Shown: in pieces, positions 9,697 to 17,793 of the stretch
Layout: every line of letters starts with the position of its first letter
Numbering within the stretch: the stretch's first letter is position 1
Origin: Deltaproteobacteria bacterium
GTDB lineage: Bacteria > Desulfobacterota > Binatia > HRBIN30 > CADEER01
Length of the DNA stretch: 64,000 bases
Assembly: GCA_029262455.1 (NCBI GenBank)
Contig: JAJCZJ010000088.1
Location: 124,001 to 188,000, forward strand
Direction: 5' to 3'
Notes under the pieces: generated by a model
Told to the model about the DNA's origin: nothing
Databases searched by the model: none
The model's input: only the letters and a program-made list of their open reading frames with translations
Position numbers and translations under genes: made by a program

Positions 9697-11043
9697 TCAC
9701 GCAACGCGAAGGCGACGGCGAGGATACTCTCGAGTCAGGGCCTCGGCTGCGACCGGAGCATCGTCATCCATCTTGCGCATGTTCGCGTTCACGTTGCGAC
9801 GAGTCATCGTCAGCCCATAGCGCGCCAAGATCGATCGCATCAGGTCGTAGTTGCGCAGGATTGAGCCGGTAACCGACTGGTAACCCAGCTGCGCCGCTCG
9901 CATCCTCTCCCAATAGGCCAGCGCGTTGAGCTGAAAGAAGTGGGAATCGGATTCTCGCGGCTCGATCACGATGATGTCGCCCTTGAACTGCGGATCTTCA
10001 CGGTACTGCCGCAGCCCGTACTGAAGGCGCGAGTGGAGCAGGGTGCGGAAGACTTGGTTGAGGATGCTCAAGAGGCCGCCATCGGCCATCCTGGGACCAT
10101 CAAACTCATACTCGCCGGTCTTCCGGTTGAGGGTTCGCTTCGGCCGATTCGAGAACGGTCGGAAAGGGTTGTAACAAATGACGAGATCGGCGCCGTGCTC
10201 GACTGCCACATCGAGGTTCGCCGTCCGCCTCACTCCACCATCGACATAGTCGATGCCGCGCAGCCGGGCTGGCCGATAGAAGCCGGGCAGGGCAGTGGAC
10301 GCTTGAACAGCCTCGGAAATCGACAGACTCGAGTCTTCGTCATGGCCAAATACGGCCCGCTCCGCGGTATCGAGATTCATCGCGCTGATGTACAGCTCAC
10401 GATGGCGCGCCCGGTAAAAGCTACCGAAGTCATTGGGCAAACCCGCGCCTTCGAGGTTGCGCCGTATGTAGCGCTCGATACTGGAGTTATCGAACAAGCC
10501 GGTTGGGAAGTGCTCCATCACCGAGGGGAAGTTCGGGCGATTCCAAAACCACTCGGCAAGGGGCCCAGCAACCTTGGAGAGACCAACGCGAGACGGCGCG
10601 GCCAGATAGGCGCGTGCCGCCCGATCAGTCTCTGCAGCGATCGACGGCGAGGACTTCAACAATTCTGCGGCGGTGCTCGGCAAGTAGAGCGCCGCAGCAA
10701 GCGCAAAGGCGGCCGGACGACCGAGAAACTCTTTCAGGTTGGGGCTGTAAAAATCGAGGGCTTGGAAGCGATCCAAGAGGTCCGACTTGCCCTCGAGGCT
10801 CTTGAGCATCTCGGCCGGCGAGATTCCCGCCGCCAGTGGCGCCGCCAACACAGCTCCCGCAGAGAGCCCGATATACGTGTCAAAATCGACTGTTTTGCGG
10901 TTGACCAGAAAATCGTCGAGAGCCTTGATTCCACCGAGCTTGAAAGCGCCCCCAGAAACCGCTCCACCCGCCAAAACTAGCGCAATTTTCGGATTTTTCT
11001 TGCGACGCTTCAGATCGCTCTTCTGAACAATGCTTATCCCCAT
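9697..11043 (-). CDS. Patatin-like phospholipase
   Basis: A 448-residue protein of the bacterial patatin family (lipid acyl hydrolases with a Ser-Asp dyad). Residues 20-32 read IALVLAGGAVSGG, the oxyanion glycine motif. IGLSAGAVLAAP carries Ser61 in G-x-S-x-G, and IDYVDGGVRR carries the catalytic Asp. A basic N-terminus (KSDLKRRKKN) precedes the domain, and no signal peptide is evident. The C-terminal third (FQLNALAYWERMRAAQLGYQSV) resembles the helical tail of long bacterial patatins. It is in the same direction as the MurU/AmgK pair, 58 bases downstream. A TTGACA lies in that gap, so it may have its own promoter. Confidence 0.88.
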   Translation of the reverse strand: MGISIVQKSDLKRRKKNPKIALVLAGGAVSGGAFKLGGIKALDDFLVNRKTVDFDTYIGLSAGAVLAAPLAAGISPAEMLKSLEGKSDLLDRFQALDFYSPNLKEFLGRPAAFALAAALYLPSTAAELLKSSPSIAAETDRAARAYLAAPSRVGLSKVAGPLAEWFWNRPNFPSVMEHFPTGLFDNSSIERYIRRNLEGAGLPNDFGSFYRARHRELYISAMNLDTAERAVFGHDEDSSLSISEAVQASTALPGFYRPARLRGIDYVDGGVRRTANLDVAVEHGADLVICYNPFRPFSNRPKRTLNRKTGEYEFDGPRMADGGLLSILNQVFRTLLHSRLQYGLRQYREDPQFKGDIIVIEPRESDSHFFQLNALAYWERMRAAQLGYQSVTGSILRNYDLMRSILARYGLTMTRRNVNANMRKMDDDAPVAAEALTREYPRRRLRVA

Positions 11044-11101
11044 GACGCCCCCGTCCCGTTTGGGTTACATCTGATAAGCCTGTACGTAATGACGCACCTT
11101 G

Positions 11102-11848
11102 TCAAGATATAAAGCTTGGCCGTCTCGAGCCCGCCAATGCGGCTCCTTTCGACACCTCCAGCCGGCCCGCTTCAAGCAGTTCGTGGGTATCCAAAACCGC
11201 CCAATAGCCATCAAATCGGTAGCCGAAGAGAGGCTCTCCAGCTTCCATCATCGCCGGATACGTTTCAGCGTTGATGCCAAACTTGCCAGCCTCCATGTAA
11301 GAAAACACAGAAGGTTCGAAGACATGTACGCCGGTGAACATCATCGCCGCAAGGTCGGCCTCGGCTATCTCCGGCCGGCCCAAAAATCTCCGAATCCTAC
11401 CGTTTTCGTCGATTTCGATGACTCCGTAGCCGCGCCCGCTGTTGTCCGGTCGCAACACCATCGTGGCGGTGGCGCCCTTGGTCGCATGCCACTCAACGAC
11501 GGAACCGAGATCGAGGTCGATGATCATGTCGCCGTTGAGCACCACAAAACGGTCGCCCTCGAGGAACGCCTGTGCGTTCTTGATCGCACCTCCAGTGTCC
11601 AAAATCGGATCCTCTTCCGAGTACGTGATCGAAAGACCATAGGCGGCTCCGTCGCCCAACATCTCCCGCACCTTGTAACCGAGGTGATGAAGGTTGATCA
11701 GGACCTCCCGGATGCCCGCCTCGCGCAAGACCGCAAGAGGGTAGGCAATCAACGGGTAGCCGCTCACGTCAACCAGCGGCTTGGGAATCGTGTCCGTAAT
11801 CGGCCGCAACCGCGTGCCAAATCCGGCCGCCAAGATCATGGCTCTCAT
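11102..11848 (-). CDS. Sugar-1-phosphate nucleotidyltransferase, MurU-like
   Basis: The 248-residue enzyme has the nucleotidyltransferase signature MRAMILAAGFGTRLRPITDT and KPLVDVSGYPLIAYPL, then the metal-binding VVLNGDMIIDLDL and DTGGAIKNAQAFL. MurU, the nearest family I recognise, makes UDP-MurNAc from MurNAc-1-phosphate and UTP in peptidoglycan recycling. The upstream gene encodes an AmgK-type kinase and the two overlap by four bases (ATGA), which supports the pair making and using sugar-1-phosphate. A mannose- or glucose-1-phosphate nucleotidyltransferase is the alternative. Length and motifs are normal. Confidence 0.85.
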   Translation of the reverse strand: MRAMILAAGFGTRLRPITDTIPKPLVDVSGYPLIAYPLAVLREAGIREVLINLHHLGYKVREMLGDGAAYGLSITYSEEDPILDTGGAIKNAQAFLEGDRFVVLNGDMIIDLDLGSVVEWHATKGATATMVLRPDNSGRGYGVIEIDENGRIRRFLGRPEIAEADLAAMMFTGVHVFEPSVFSYMEAGKFGINAETYPAMMEAGEPLFGYRFDGYWAVLDTHELLEAGRLEVSKGAALAGSRRPSFIS

Positions 11849-12930
11849 GAACCCAGCTCGGGAAAGTATTGCTGCAGGATCTCACGAACTCGGTGTAGAT
11901 CTGGTCGGCCGGCCAGCAGGACTCCAATCCGCTTGAGCGTCGGTGGCAGGAAGCGCAAGTATCCGGGTTTCCCCTTGACCCGATCGAGGTAGTGGAATCG
12001 GCCGACCACTTTAAAAGCCTTCTGTAGGGCACACGAGGTGTAGACCTGCCACAACCCTTCTTCATCCCAGGTCCACGGAGCCGCCGGGTGGGCGGCCCAG
12101 GCGGCGGCGTAGTCCGCCACCAGCACCTTCTCGAGGTGTGGCGGAACCGCGTGCGGCGTCACTCGATCGCCCAAGAGAGTCGCCAAATCGTATGGCGCGG
12201 CGGCAAGCAATGCATCCTGAAAGTCGATCACGCGAACTTCTTCTCCCTGAACGAAGAGATTCCAGGCGTGATAGTCACGATGATTGAGAACCCGCGGCTG
12301 CTCGTCGAGAAAATTCGAGATCGCGCCAAAATGCCGTTGCAGCTCGTCGATTTCCGATTTCGGAAGGTCCCCCTCGAGCCGACCGGTAAAGCCCCACTCC
12401 AGAAAATGGTCGAACTCCCAATTGTAGAGCCGGCGATCGAATGACCTCTGAAAACCCACACAACCGTCGTCGCGCTTCGCCGTCCCGTCAATCTGGATTC
12501 GCAGCAACTGTTCGATCGCTCGACCAAAAAGCTCGCGCACGCGGACCTCAGGAGCGTTCTCCACCGCATCCCAAAGCGGCATAGCCCCAATATCCTCGAG
12601 CAGCAGAACCCCCTCTTGAGATGCATCGAGGTACAGCTCGGGAACCGCCACCCCGCAACGCACCAAGAAATGATGCACATTGACGTAGTCCAGTTCCTCG
12701 GATTCGACCTTGCCGCCGATCTCCTCCGAAGTCACCGCTCCCTCGCCGTCGGCCATGACCATCGCCACGAGCGTTTCCGGCGCCCCCGGTCCATCGAGCC
12801 AAACCCGCACATAGCGACGCGTCGATGCGTCGCCTTCCATCGTCTGGCAGCGCGCCACCCGGGCACCATTCCCGAAACGCTTCGCCACCCACTCGCCGAG
12901 ACGGGGTCCAACTTCTGCAGGATCTTCCAC
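11845..12930 (-). CDS. Aminoglycoside phosphotransferase-fold sugar kinase, AmgK-like
   Basis: A 361-residue protein-kinase-like sugar kinase. It has an N-lobe with ASTRRYVRVWL, the hinge VLLLEDIGAMPLWDA, the catalytic loop VLNHRDYHAWNLF and the metal-binding VIDFQDALLA. AmgK phosphorylates the anomeric position of MurNAc/GlcNAc for UDP-sugar salvage, bypassing de novo synthesis and fosfomycin inhibition. Identity is inferred from the fold plus coupling to the MurU-like gene. The start is GTG at 12930. The upstream 217 bases are shared with the divergent nuo operon. Confidence 0.83.
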   Translation of the reverse strand: MEDPAEVGPRLGEWVAKRFGNGARVARCQTMEGDASTRRYVRVWLDGPGAPETLVAMVMADGEGAVTSEEIGGKVESEELDYVNVHHFLVRCGVAVPELYLDASQEGVLLLEDIGAMPLWDAVENAPEVRVRELFGRAIEQLLRIQIDGTAKRDDGCVGFQRSFDRRLYNWEFDHFLEWGFTGRLEGDLPKSEIDELQRHFGAISNFLDEQPRVLNHRDYHAWNLFVQGEEVRVIDFQDALLAAAPYDLATLLGDRVTPHAVPPHLEKVLVADYAAAWAAHPAAPWTWDEEGLWQVYTSCALQKAFKVVGRFHYLDRVKGKPGYLRFLPPTLKRIGVLLAGRPDLHRVREILQQYFPELGS

Positions 12931-13147
12931 GCAGCCCGCCTAACAAAACCCCGCCCCTACGTCGAGCCGTCTTCTGGCAATCTTCCCCACCCGATCGGGT
13001 TGATTTCGAACTCTAGGTAGCCGCCAAGACCGTCCCCATCGACAGCTCCGTACCTTGACTTCGAAACACGCTTCGCATACCCGGAGGGGTCCACCCTTTG
13101 CATCAATACTGACCGTCATAGCGTAGAAAAAACACTGTAAAACCAAC

Positions 13148-13507
13148 ATGCTGGCAGACCAGTACCTACCTGTTTTGATCATGCTCCTGGTCGCTGGAGC
13201 GATCGTCACCATCATGGTCAACGCCGGGCGTCTTCTCGGCCCACGCAACAGGACCGAAACCAAGCTCGACACCTTCGAGTGCGGCAACGAATCGAGCGGC
13301 TCCGCATGGGGCAGGTTCTCCGTAAAGTTCTACCTGACTGCGATCCTATTTATCGTCTTCGATGTCGAAGTCGTGTTCATGTACCCATGGGCGCTGGTCT
13401 TTCGCGACCTCGGATGGTTCGCGATGTCGTCGATGTCGATTTTCATCGGCGTCCTGGCACTGGGCCTGGTCTACGAGTGGCGCAAGGGCGCGCTGGAGTG
13501 GGAATGA
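13148..13507 (+). CDS. nuoA: NADH-quinone oxidoreductase subunit A
   Basis: A 119-residue membrane subunit of complex I with three transmembrane helices. Signatures are KLDTFECGNE, with the Cys loop that senses the active/deactive state, RFSVKFYLTAILFIVFDVEVVF, and a C-terminal YEWRKGALEW. It is the first gene of the nuo operon. Its stop overlaps the nuoC start (ATGA at 13504-13507), so no nuoB lies between. Confidence 0.96.
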   Translation: MLADQYLPVLIMLLVAGAIVTIMVNAGRLLGPRNRTETKLDTFECGNESSGSAWGRFSVKFYLTAILFIVFDVEVVFMYPWALVFRDLGWFAMSSMSIFIGVLALGLVYEWRKGALEWE

Positions 13508-14010
13508 CCGCGGAAGAACTCGTTGACAAGGTTCGGTCTGTCGGCGGCAAGCTAGTCGTCGAAGCCACAACGCCACTCGGCGACGCAACCGTCGTCATCC
13601 AGCGCGAAGGCGCGCTAGGCTTCTTTCGCAGCCTTCGGTCGGACACAGACCTCGACTTCGACATGCTGGTCGACCTAACCGCCGTCGACTATCTCGGCCG
13701 CGAACCCCGTTTTGAAGTTGTCTACCACTTCATGTCGCTATCAAAAGGCCATCGTCTGCGGGTGAAACTACCGGTCCCGTCGAGCGATGCTCGCGTGCAC
13801 TCGCTGACCGAGATCTGGAAGTCAGCCAACTGGCTCGAGCGCGAGGCCTTCGACATGATGGGCATTCACTTCGACGGACACCCCGATCTGCGTCGAATCC
13901 TCATGTACGAAGAGTTCGTGGGCTACCCGCTGCGAAAAGACTACCCTGTCGATAAGCGCCAACCCCTGACGGAAGAGCGCGACCCCATTATCAAGGACTG
14001 GAAGTTCTGA
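13504..14010 (+). CDS. nuoC: NADH-quinone oxidoreductase subunit C
   Basis: A 168-residue peripheral-arm subunit near the quinone site. It shows the 30-kDa subunit signature: LVDLTAVDYLGREPRFEVVYH, ANWLEREAFDMMGIHFDGHPDLRRIL and EFVGYPLRKDYPV. The start ATG overlaps the nuoA stop by four bases. The frame is open further upstream inside nuoA, but that extension is out-of-frame nuoA sequence. It ends TGATG, overlapping nuoD by one base. Confidence 0.96.
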   Translation: MTAEELVDKVRSVGGKLVVEATTPLGDATVVIQREGALGFFRSLRSDTDLDFDMLVDLTAVDYLGREPRFEVVYHFMSLSKGHRLRVKLPVPSSDARVHSLTEIWKSANWLEREAFDMMGIHFDGHPDLRRILMYEEFVGYPLRKDYPVDKRQPLTEERDPIIKDWKF

Positions 14011-15281
14011 TGGCCGAAAAAGCTGCCGTCGATGAGAAAGTAATGAGCAGCACCGGCTCCGCCGGTGCTGCGAGCCCAGCGGAGCGCGACAGCGCGACGG
14101 AAGGCATGTCTCCAATTGACGAGATCATGGAGATCCAGATGGGACCCTCCCATCCAGCGACCCACGGAACGATCAAGTTCAATCTAAAGCTCGACGGCGA
14201 AGAAGTCATCGAGTGTGATACCGAGGTCGGTTACTTGCACCGCGGCTTCGAGAAGATGGTCGAGCAAGGGACCTGGACACAGGCAATCCCTTATACAGAT
14301 CGCCTCAACTACGTCTCGCCGCTGATCAACAACGTCGGCTTCTCCATCGCGGTCGAAAGGCTATGTGGCATCGAGGTGCCGCCGCGTTGCCAGTACATTC
14401 GCGTCATCATGAGCGAAGTATCGCGCATCACCGATCATCTCACCTGTCTCGGCATGGCGGCGAGCGAAATCGGCGCGCTGACAGTCGGGTTCTTAACCAA
14501 TGAAGCCCGCGAGCTGCTTTGGGACATCGTCGAGGCCGTCACCGGGGCGCGCGTCACGGTCTCCTACACTCGTCTCGGCGGCGTGACCCGGGACCTACCG
14601 CCAGATTTTCGCCAACGTATCGGCAAAGCCTTCGAGCACCTGCACGCTCTCATCGAAGACTGCGACAAGCTACTCACGCGCAACCGCATCTTCTTTGATC
14701 GAATGTCCGGCATCGGGATCATGTCACGCGAGGATGCGATCAGCTACGGACTCACCGGACCGCTCCTGCGCGCTACCGGCGTATCGTACGACGTCCGCAA
14801 ATCTGATCCCTACTCCGGCTACGAGAATTTCGACTTCGATATTCCGGTCGGGGAAAAGGGCGACAACTACGATCGCTTTCTCGTACGCTTCAACGAGATC
14901 GAGCAAAGCTTGCGCATCATCGACCAAGCCTTGGACACTCTACCCGATGGACCGGTTCGCATCGACGATCCGCGATTCGTCCTGCCGGAGAAACACGACG
15001 TCTACAACAGCATCGAAGGCCTCATGAACCACTTCAAGCTGATCATGGAAGGCGCTAAAGTTCCGGCCGGCGAAGTCTACCAAGCCGTCGAGGGAGCCAA
15101 TGGCGAGCTCGGCTTCTATATCGTCAGCGACGGCAGCGGTCGTCCCTACCGCTGCCGAGTGCGACCACCGTGCTTTCTCGGCATGGCCGCACTCGGAAAG
15201 ATGCTCGAAGGACACATGATCGCAGACATCATCCCCACCTTCGGCATGATCAACATGATCGGCGGCGAGTGCGACCGCTAG
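14010..15281 (+). CDS. nuoD: NADH-quinone oxidoreductase subunit D
   Basis: The 423-residue 49-kDa-type subunit that builds the quinone-reduction pocket with NuoB. Motifs are QMGPSHPATHGTIKF with the quinone-contacting His, EVGYLHRGFEKMVE, PYTDRLNYVSPL and the conserved ending MIADIIPTFGMINMIGGECDR. An N-terminal extension of about 38 residues rich in Ala and Ser precedes the family start near EIMEIQMGPSH. The gene is translationally coupled to nuoC. Confidence 0.97.
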   Translation: MAEKAAVDEKVMSSTGSAGAASPAERDSATEGMSPIDEIMEIQMGPSHPATHGTIKFNLKLDGEEVIECDTEVGYLHRGFEKMVEQGTWTQAIPYTDRLNYVSPLINNVGFSIAVERLCGIEVPPRCQYIRVIMSEVSRITDHLTCLGMAASEIGALTVGFLTNEARELLWDIVEAVTGARVTVSYTRLGGVTRDLPPDFRQRIGKAFEHLHALIEDCDKLLTRNRIFFDRMSGIGIMSREDAISYGLTGPLLRATGVSYDVRKSDPYSGYENFDFDIPVGEKGDNYDRFLVRFNEIEQSLRIIDQALDTLPDGPVRIDDPRFVLPEKHDVYNSIEGLMNHFKLIMEGAKVPAGEVYQAVEGANGELGFYIVSDGSGRPYRCRVRPPCFLGMAALGKMLEGHMIADIIPTFGMINMIGGECDR

Positions 15282-15305
15282 CGGTCGCCAGAAATCCAGG
15301 AACCC

Positions 15306-15785
15306 ATGGCTGTCGAGTTCTCCAAAGAGTCCAAGGCTCACTTCGAAGAGATTCTGACGCGCTACCCTAAGAAGCGCGCGGCCATCATGCCAACGTTGTG
15401 GTTGGCGCAGAAGGACTTCGGGTACCTCAGCCACGAGGTACTCGCGTATGTTGCAGAGCTCATCGAAGAGTCCCCGGCCTTCGTCGCCTCCGTCGCGTCG
15501 TTCTACACGATGTACTACAAGAAGCCGATGGGCCGGCATCACGTCCAGGTCTGCACGAACCTGTCATGTGCCCTTGTCGGATCCGACAACATCGTTAACT
15601 GCATCAAGGAGAAACTCGGCATTGGCCTCGGGGAAACCACTCCGGACGGCAAGTTCTCCCTGGACGAGGTCGAGTGCCTCGCGTCGTGCGGAACGGGCCC
15701 GATGATGCAGATCGACGACGACTACTGGGAAGGCCTGACCACCGAAAAGACTCTCGAGATCCTCGAGAAGCTAGCGGCCGGTTGA
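15306..15785 (+). CDS. nuoE: NADH-quinone oxidoreductase subunit E (2Fe-2S)
   Basis: A 159-residue thioredoxin-fold subunit that carries the N1a-type 2Fe-2S cluster. It has a helical N-terminus (MPTLWLAQKDFGYLS), VASFYTMYYKKP, then the ligand pairs CTNLSC and CLASCG. NuoE normally works with NuoF and NuoG in the NADH-dehydrogenase module; neither is present here. It lies 24 bases after nuoD. Partner subunits must be encoded elsewhere, or the protein serves another dehydrogenase. Confidence 0.94.
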   Translation: MAVEFSKESKAHFEEILTRYPKKRAAIMPTLWLAQKDFGYLSHEVLAYVAELIEESPAFVASVASFYTMYYKKPMGRHHVQVCTNLSCALVGSDNIVNCIKEKLGIGLGETTPDGKFSLDEVECLASCGTGPMMQIDDDYWEGLTTEKTLEILEKLAAG

Positions 15786-15798
15786 ACGCGTCGCGCCC

Positions 15799-16890
15799 AT
15801 GCTGATCGACGTCACCATCATCGTCATCAAGGTCCTCGCGGTCATCGGACTCGTGATGCCGTTGGCCGGAATCCTGGGATGGATCGAGCGCAAGGGTAGC
15901 GCGTTGATCCACGACCGGGTTGGCGCCAACCGAGCCAGCATCCTCGGCTTCAGCGGAGCGGGCTTGGTCAACACGATGGTCGCCGACCCGATCAAGTTCA
16001 TCACCAAGGAAGACATCATTCCGCGCGGCGCCGACCGTCTGCTTCACACGTTGGCTCCGTGTATCAACCTGCTACCGGTACTCATCGCTTTCGCAGTGTT
16101 GCCCTTCGGCGACGTGCTGATCGTAGGTGATCGCGAGATCAACCTGCAGGTCGCTCCGCTCGGAGTCGGCGTCATGTACCTGCTGGCCATGATGTCTCTC
16201 GGGGTCTACGGCGTCGTGCTCGGGGGCTGGGCGTCCAACAACCGCTGGGCACTCCTCGGCGGGATCCGTGGTTCGGCCCAAATGATCTCCTACGAGCTCC
16301 CGATGGGCCTCGCAATCGTGTCGATGATCCTCACGTACAACACGCTCGACCTGCAAGAGATGGCGCGCGCCCAGGGCGAGTTGCTTTGGGGGTGGCTCCC
16401 AGCTTGGGGAATTCTCTACCAGCCGGTGGCTTTCGTGATCTTCCTGATCGCTGGAATCGCGGAGAGCAAGCGCATTCCGTTCGACCTGCCAGAGAGCGAG
16501 TCGGAGCTGATCAGCGGTTACTTCACAGAGTACTCAGGTGTGAAGCACTTGATGTTTTTCATGACCGATTTCGTCGAAGTGATCATCGTCTCAGGCATGA
16601 TCACGACTCTATTTTTCGGCGGCTGGCAGGTCCCCTACCTCAGCGCGACCGGCTTCGAGTTCCCCGGGGATACCGCGATCGCACTCCCACACCTCCTGGT
16701 CGTCGTACTCCAGATCGCGGCCTTTACGATCAAGACGGTATTCTTCTGTTGGTTCCAGATCATGATCCGCTGGACCGTTCCCCGCTTTCGTTACGACCAA
16801 CTAATGCAACTCGGGTGGCTGGGGCTTTTGCCGCTCGGTTTCGTCAATATCATAGCGACCGCATTGATGATCCTGGCCACACAAGACTGA
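15799..16890 (+). CDS. nuoH: NADH-quinone oxidoreductase subunit H
   Basis: A 363-residue polytopic membrane subunit joining the quinone cavity to the proton channels. It has the family signatures GWIERKGSALIHDRVGANRA, KFITKEDIIP, GSAQMISYELPMGLA and ESKRIPFDLPESESELISGY (Glu-rich quinone-entry loop). It lies 13 bases after nuoE. The expected nuoI gene (two 4Fe-4S clusters) does not follow. Confidence 0.96.
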   Translation: MLIDVTIIVIKVLAVIGLVMPLAGILGWIERKGSALIHDRVGANRASILGFSGAGLVNTMVADPIKFITKEDIIPRGADRLLHTLAPCINLLPVLIAFAVLPFGDVLIVGDREINLQVAPLGVGVMYLLAMMSLGVYGVVLGGWASNNRWALLGGIRGSAQMISYELPMGLAIVSMILTYNTLDLQEMARAQGELLWGWLPAWGILYQPVAFVIFLIAGIAESKRIPFDLPESESELISGYFTEYSGVKHLMFFMTDFVEVIIVSGMITTLFFGGWQVPYLSATGFEFPGDTAIALPHLLVVVLQIAAFTIKTVFFCWFQIMIRWTVPRFRYDQLMQLGWLGLLPLGFVNIIATALMILATQD

Positions 16891-16892
16891 AC

Positions 16893-16964
16893 ATGAGCTC
16901 GACGAACCTATCCACAGATTCGCGACGCTGCGACCAAGCCTGTGCAGGCGGAAACATTTCCTGA
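16893..16964 (+). CDS. Possible 23-residue leader peptide before nuoJ
   Basis: A short frame starts two bases after the nuoH stop and ends at a TGA overlapping the nuoJ ATG (TGATG). The product [20 protein letters not shown] (plus NIS) has no known match and carries no nuoI-like CxxCxxC motif. It could couple translation from nuoH to nuoJ or be chance. Confidence 0.25.
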   Translation: MSSTNLSTDSRRCDQACAGGNIS

Positions 16965-17473
16965 TGTCCCCCTACGTATTCTTTCCGTTGGCAGCCACGA
17001 TCATCGCGTTCGCCCTGGGCGTGGTCCTCAATCGCCATCCAATTCGCAGCGCGCTCTGTCTCGCCGTCACTCTGTTTCTGTTGGCAGTCGTGTTTGTCTT
17101 CCTCGACGCTCACCTCGTCGCCGCACTGCAAATCATCGTGTACGCGGGTGCGATTCTGGTCCTCTTCTTGTTCGTCATCATGCTGCTCAATCTAGAAGCC
17201 GACGTCCCCCTCAAACGAAGACGCAACATGACGCTCGCCGCATCCACCGTCGGAGTGATCTTTGCGGCGGCAACCTTGCGCCCGCTCTTCTTTGGCGCGG
17301 GCGAACTTCCGGGAATTGGCCTAGAGGCACCGGTCGATGCCGCGTTTGGCAGTGCCGAAGCAATCGGCCACCGATTGTTCACGCACTTCGTTCTTCCCTT
17401 CGAAATCACATCCGTCCTGCTCCTCGTAGCAGTCCTCGGCGCCGTCGTGTTGGCGAAGAAGAGGATGGGGTAG
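16964..17473 (+). CDS. nuoJ: NADH-quinone oxidoreductase subunit J
   Basis: A 169-residue membrane subunit with five predicted helices. The conserved third helix, [19 protein letters not shown], contains the pi-bulge region that couples the quinone site to proton pumping. Start is the ATG at 16964, in a TGATG overlap. The next gene begins after two bases. Confidence 0.94.
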   Translation: MSPYVFFPLAATIIAFALGVVLNRHPIRSALCLAVTLFLLAVVFVFLDAHLVAALQIIVYAGAILVLFLFVIMLLNLEADVPLKRRRNMTLAASTVGVIFAAATLRPLFFGAGELPGIGLEAPVDAAFGSAEAIGHRLFTHFVLPFEITSVLLLVAVLGAVVLAKKRMG

Positions 17474-17475
17474 GC

Positions 17476-17778
17476 ATGGTACCCGCTACCTACTTCATCG
17501 CCCTCAGTGTCATCCTCTTCGTAATCGGAGCTGTCGGCTTTTTAGTTCGTCGCAATCTGATCGTCATGTTCATGTCGATCGAATTGATGCTCAACGCCGC
17601 TAATCTGGCGTTCGTTACCTTCGCCCGCCAACAACTAAACCTCGACGGCCAAGTGATCGTCTTCTTCGTCATGACCGTCGCCGCCGCAGAGGTCGCGGTC
17701 GGCCTGGCGATCATCATCGCCTTGTTCCGCCACCGCGAGACACTGAACGCCGACGAAGTGCGGATGCTCCGCTGGTAG
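17476..17778 (+). CDS. nuoK: NADH-quinone oxidoreductase subunit K
   Basis: A 100-residue subunit with three membrane helices. [16 protein letters not shown] and [19 protein letters not shown] carry the two conserved Glu residues of the proton path. The ATG at 17476 was chosen because it gives the normal family length; the frame is open upstream only as nuoJ antiphase sequence. Confidence 0.95.
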   Translation: MVPATYFIALSVILFVIGAVGFLVRRNLIVMFMSIELMLNAANLAFVTFARQQLNLDGQVIVFFVMTVAAAEVAVGLAIIIALFRHRETLNADEVRMLRW

Positions 17779-17793
17779 AAGCCAACTGAACCT

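Noticed and set aside
16891-16963. Remnant of nuoI between nuoH and nuoJ
   Set aside because: The 73 bases contain no CxxCxxC-like coding trace.
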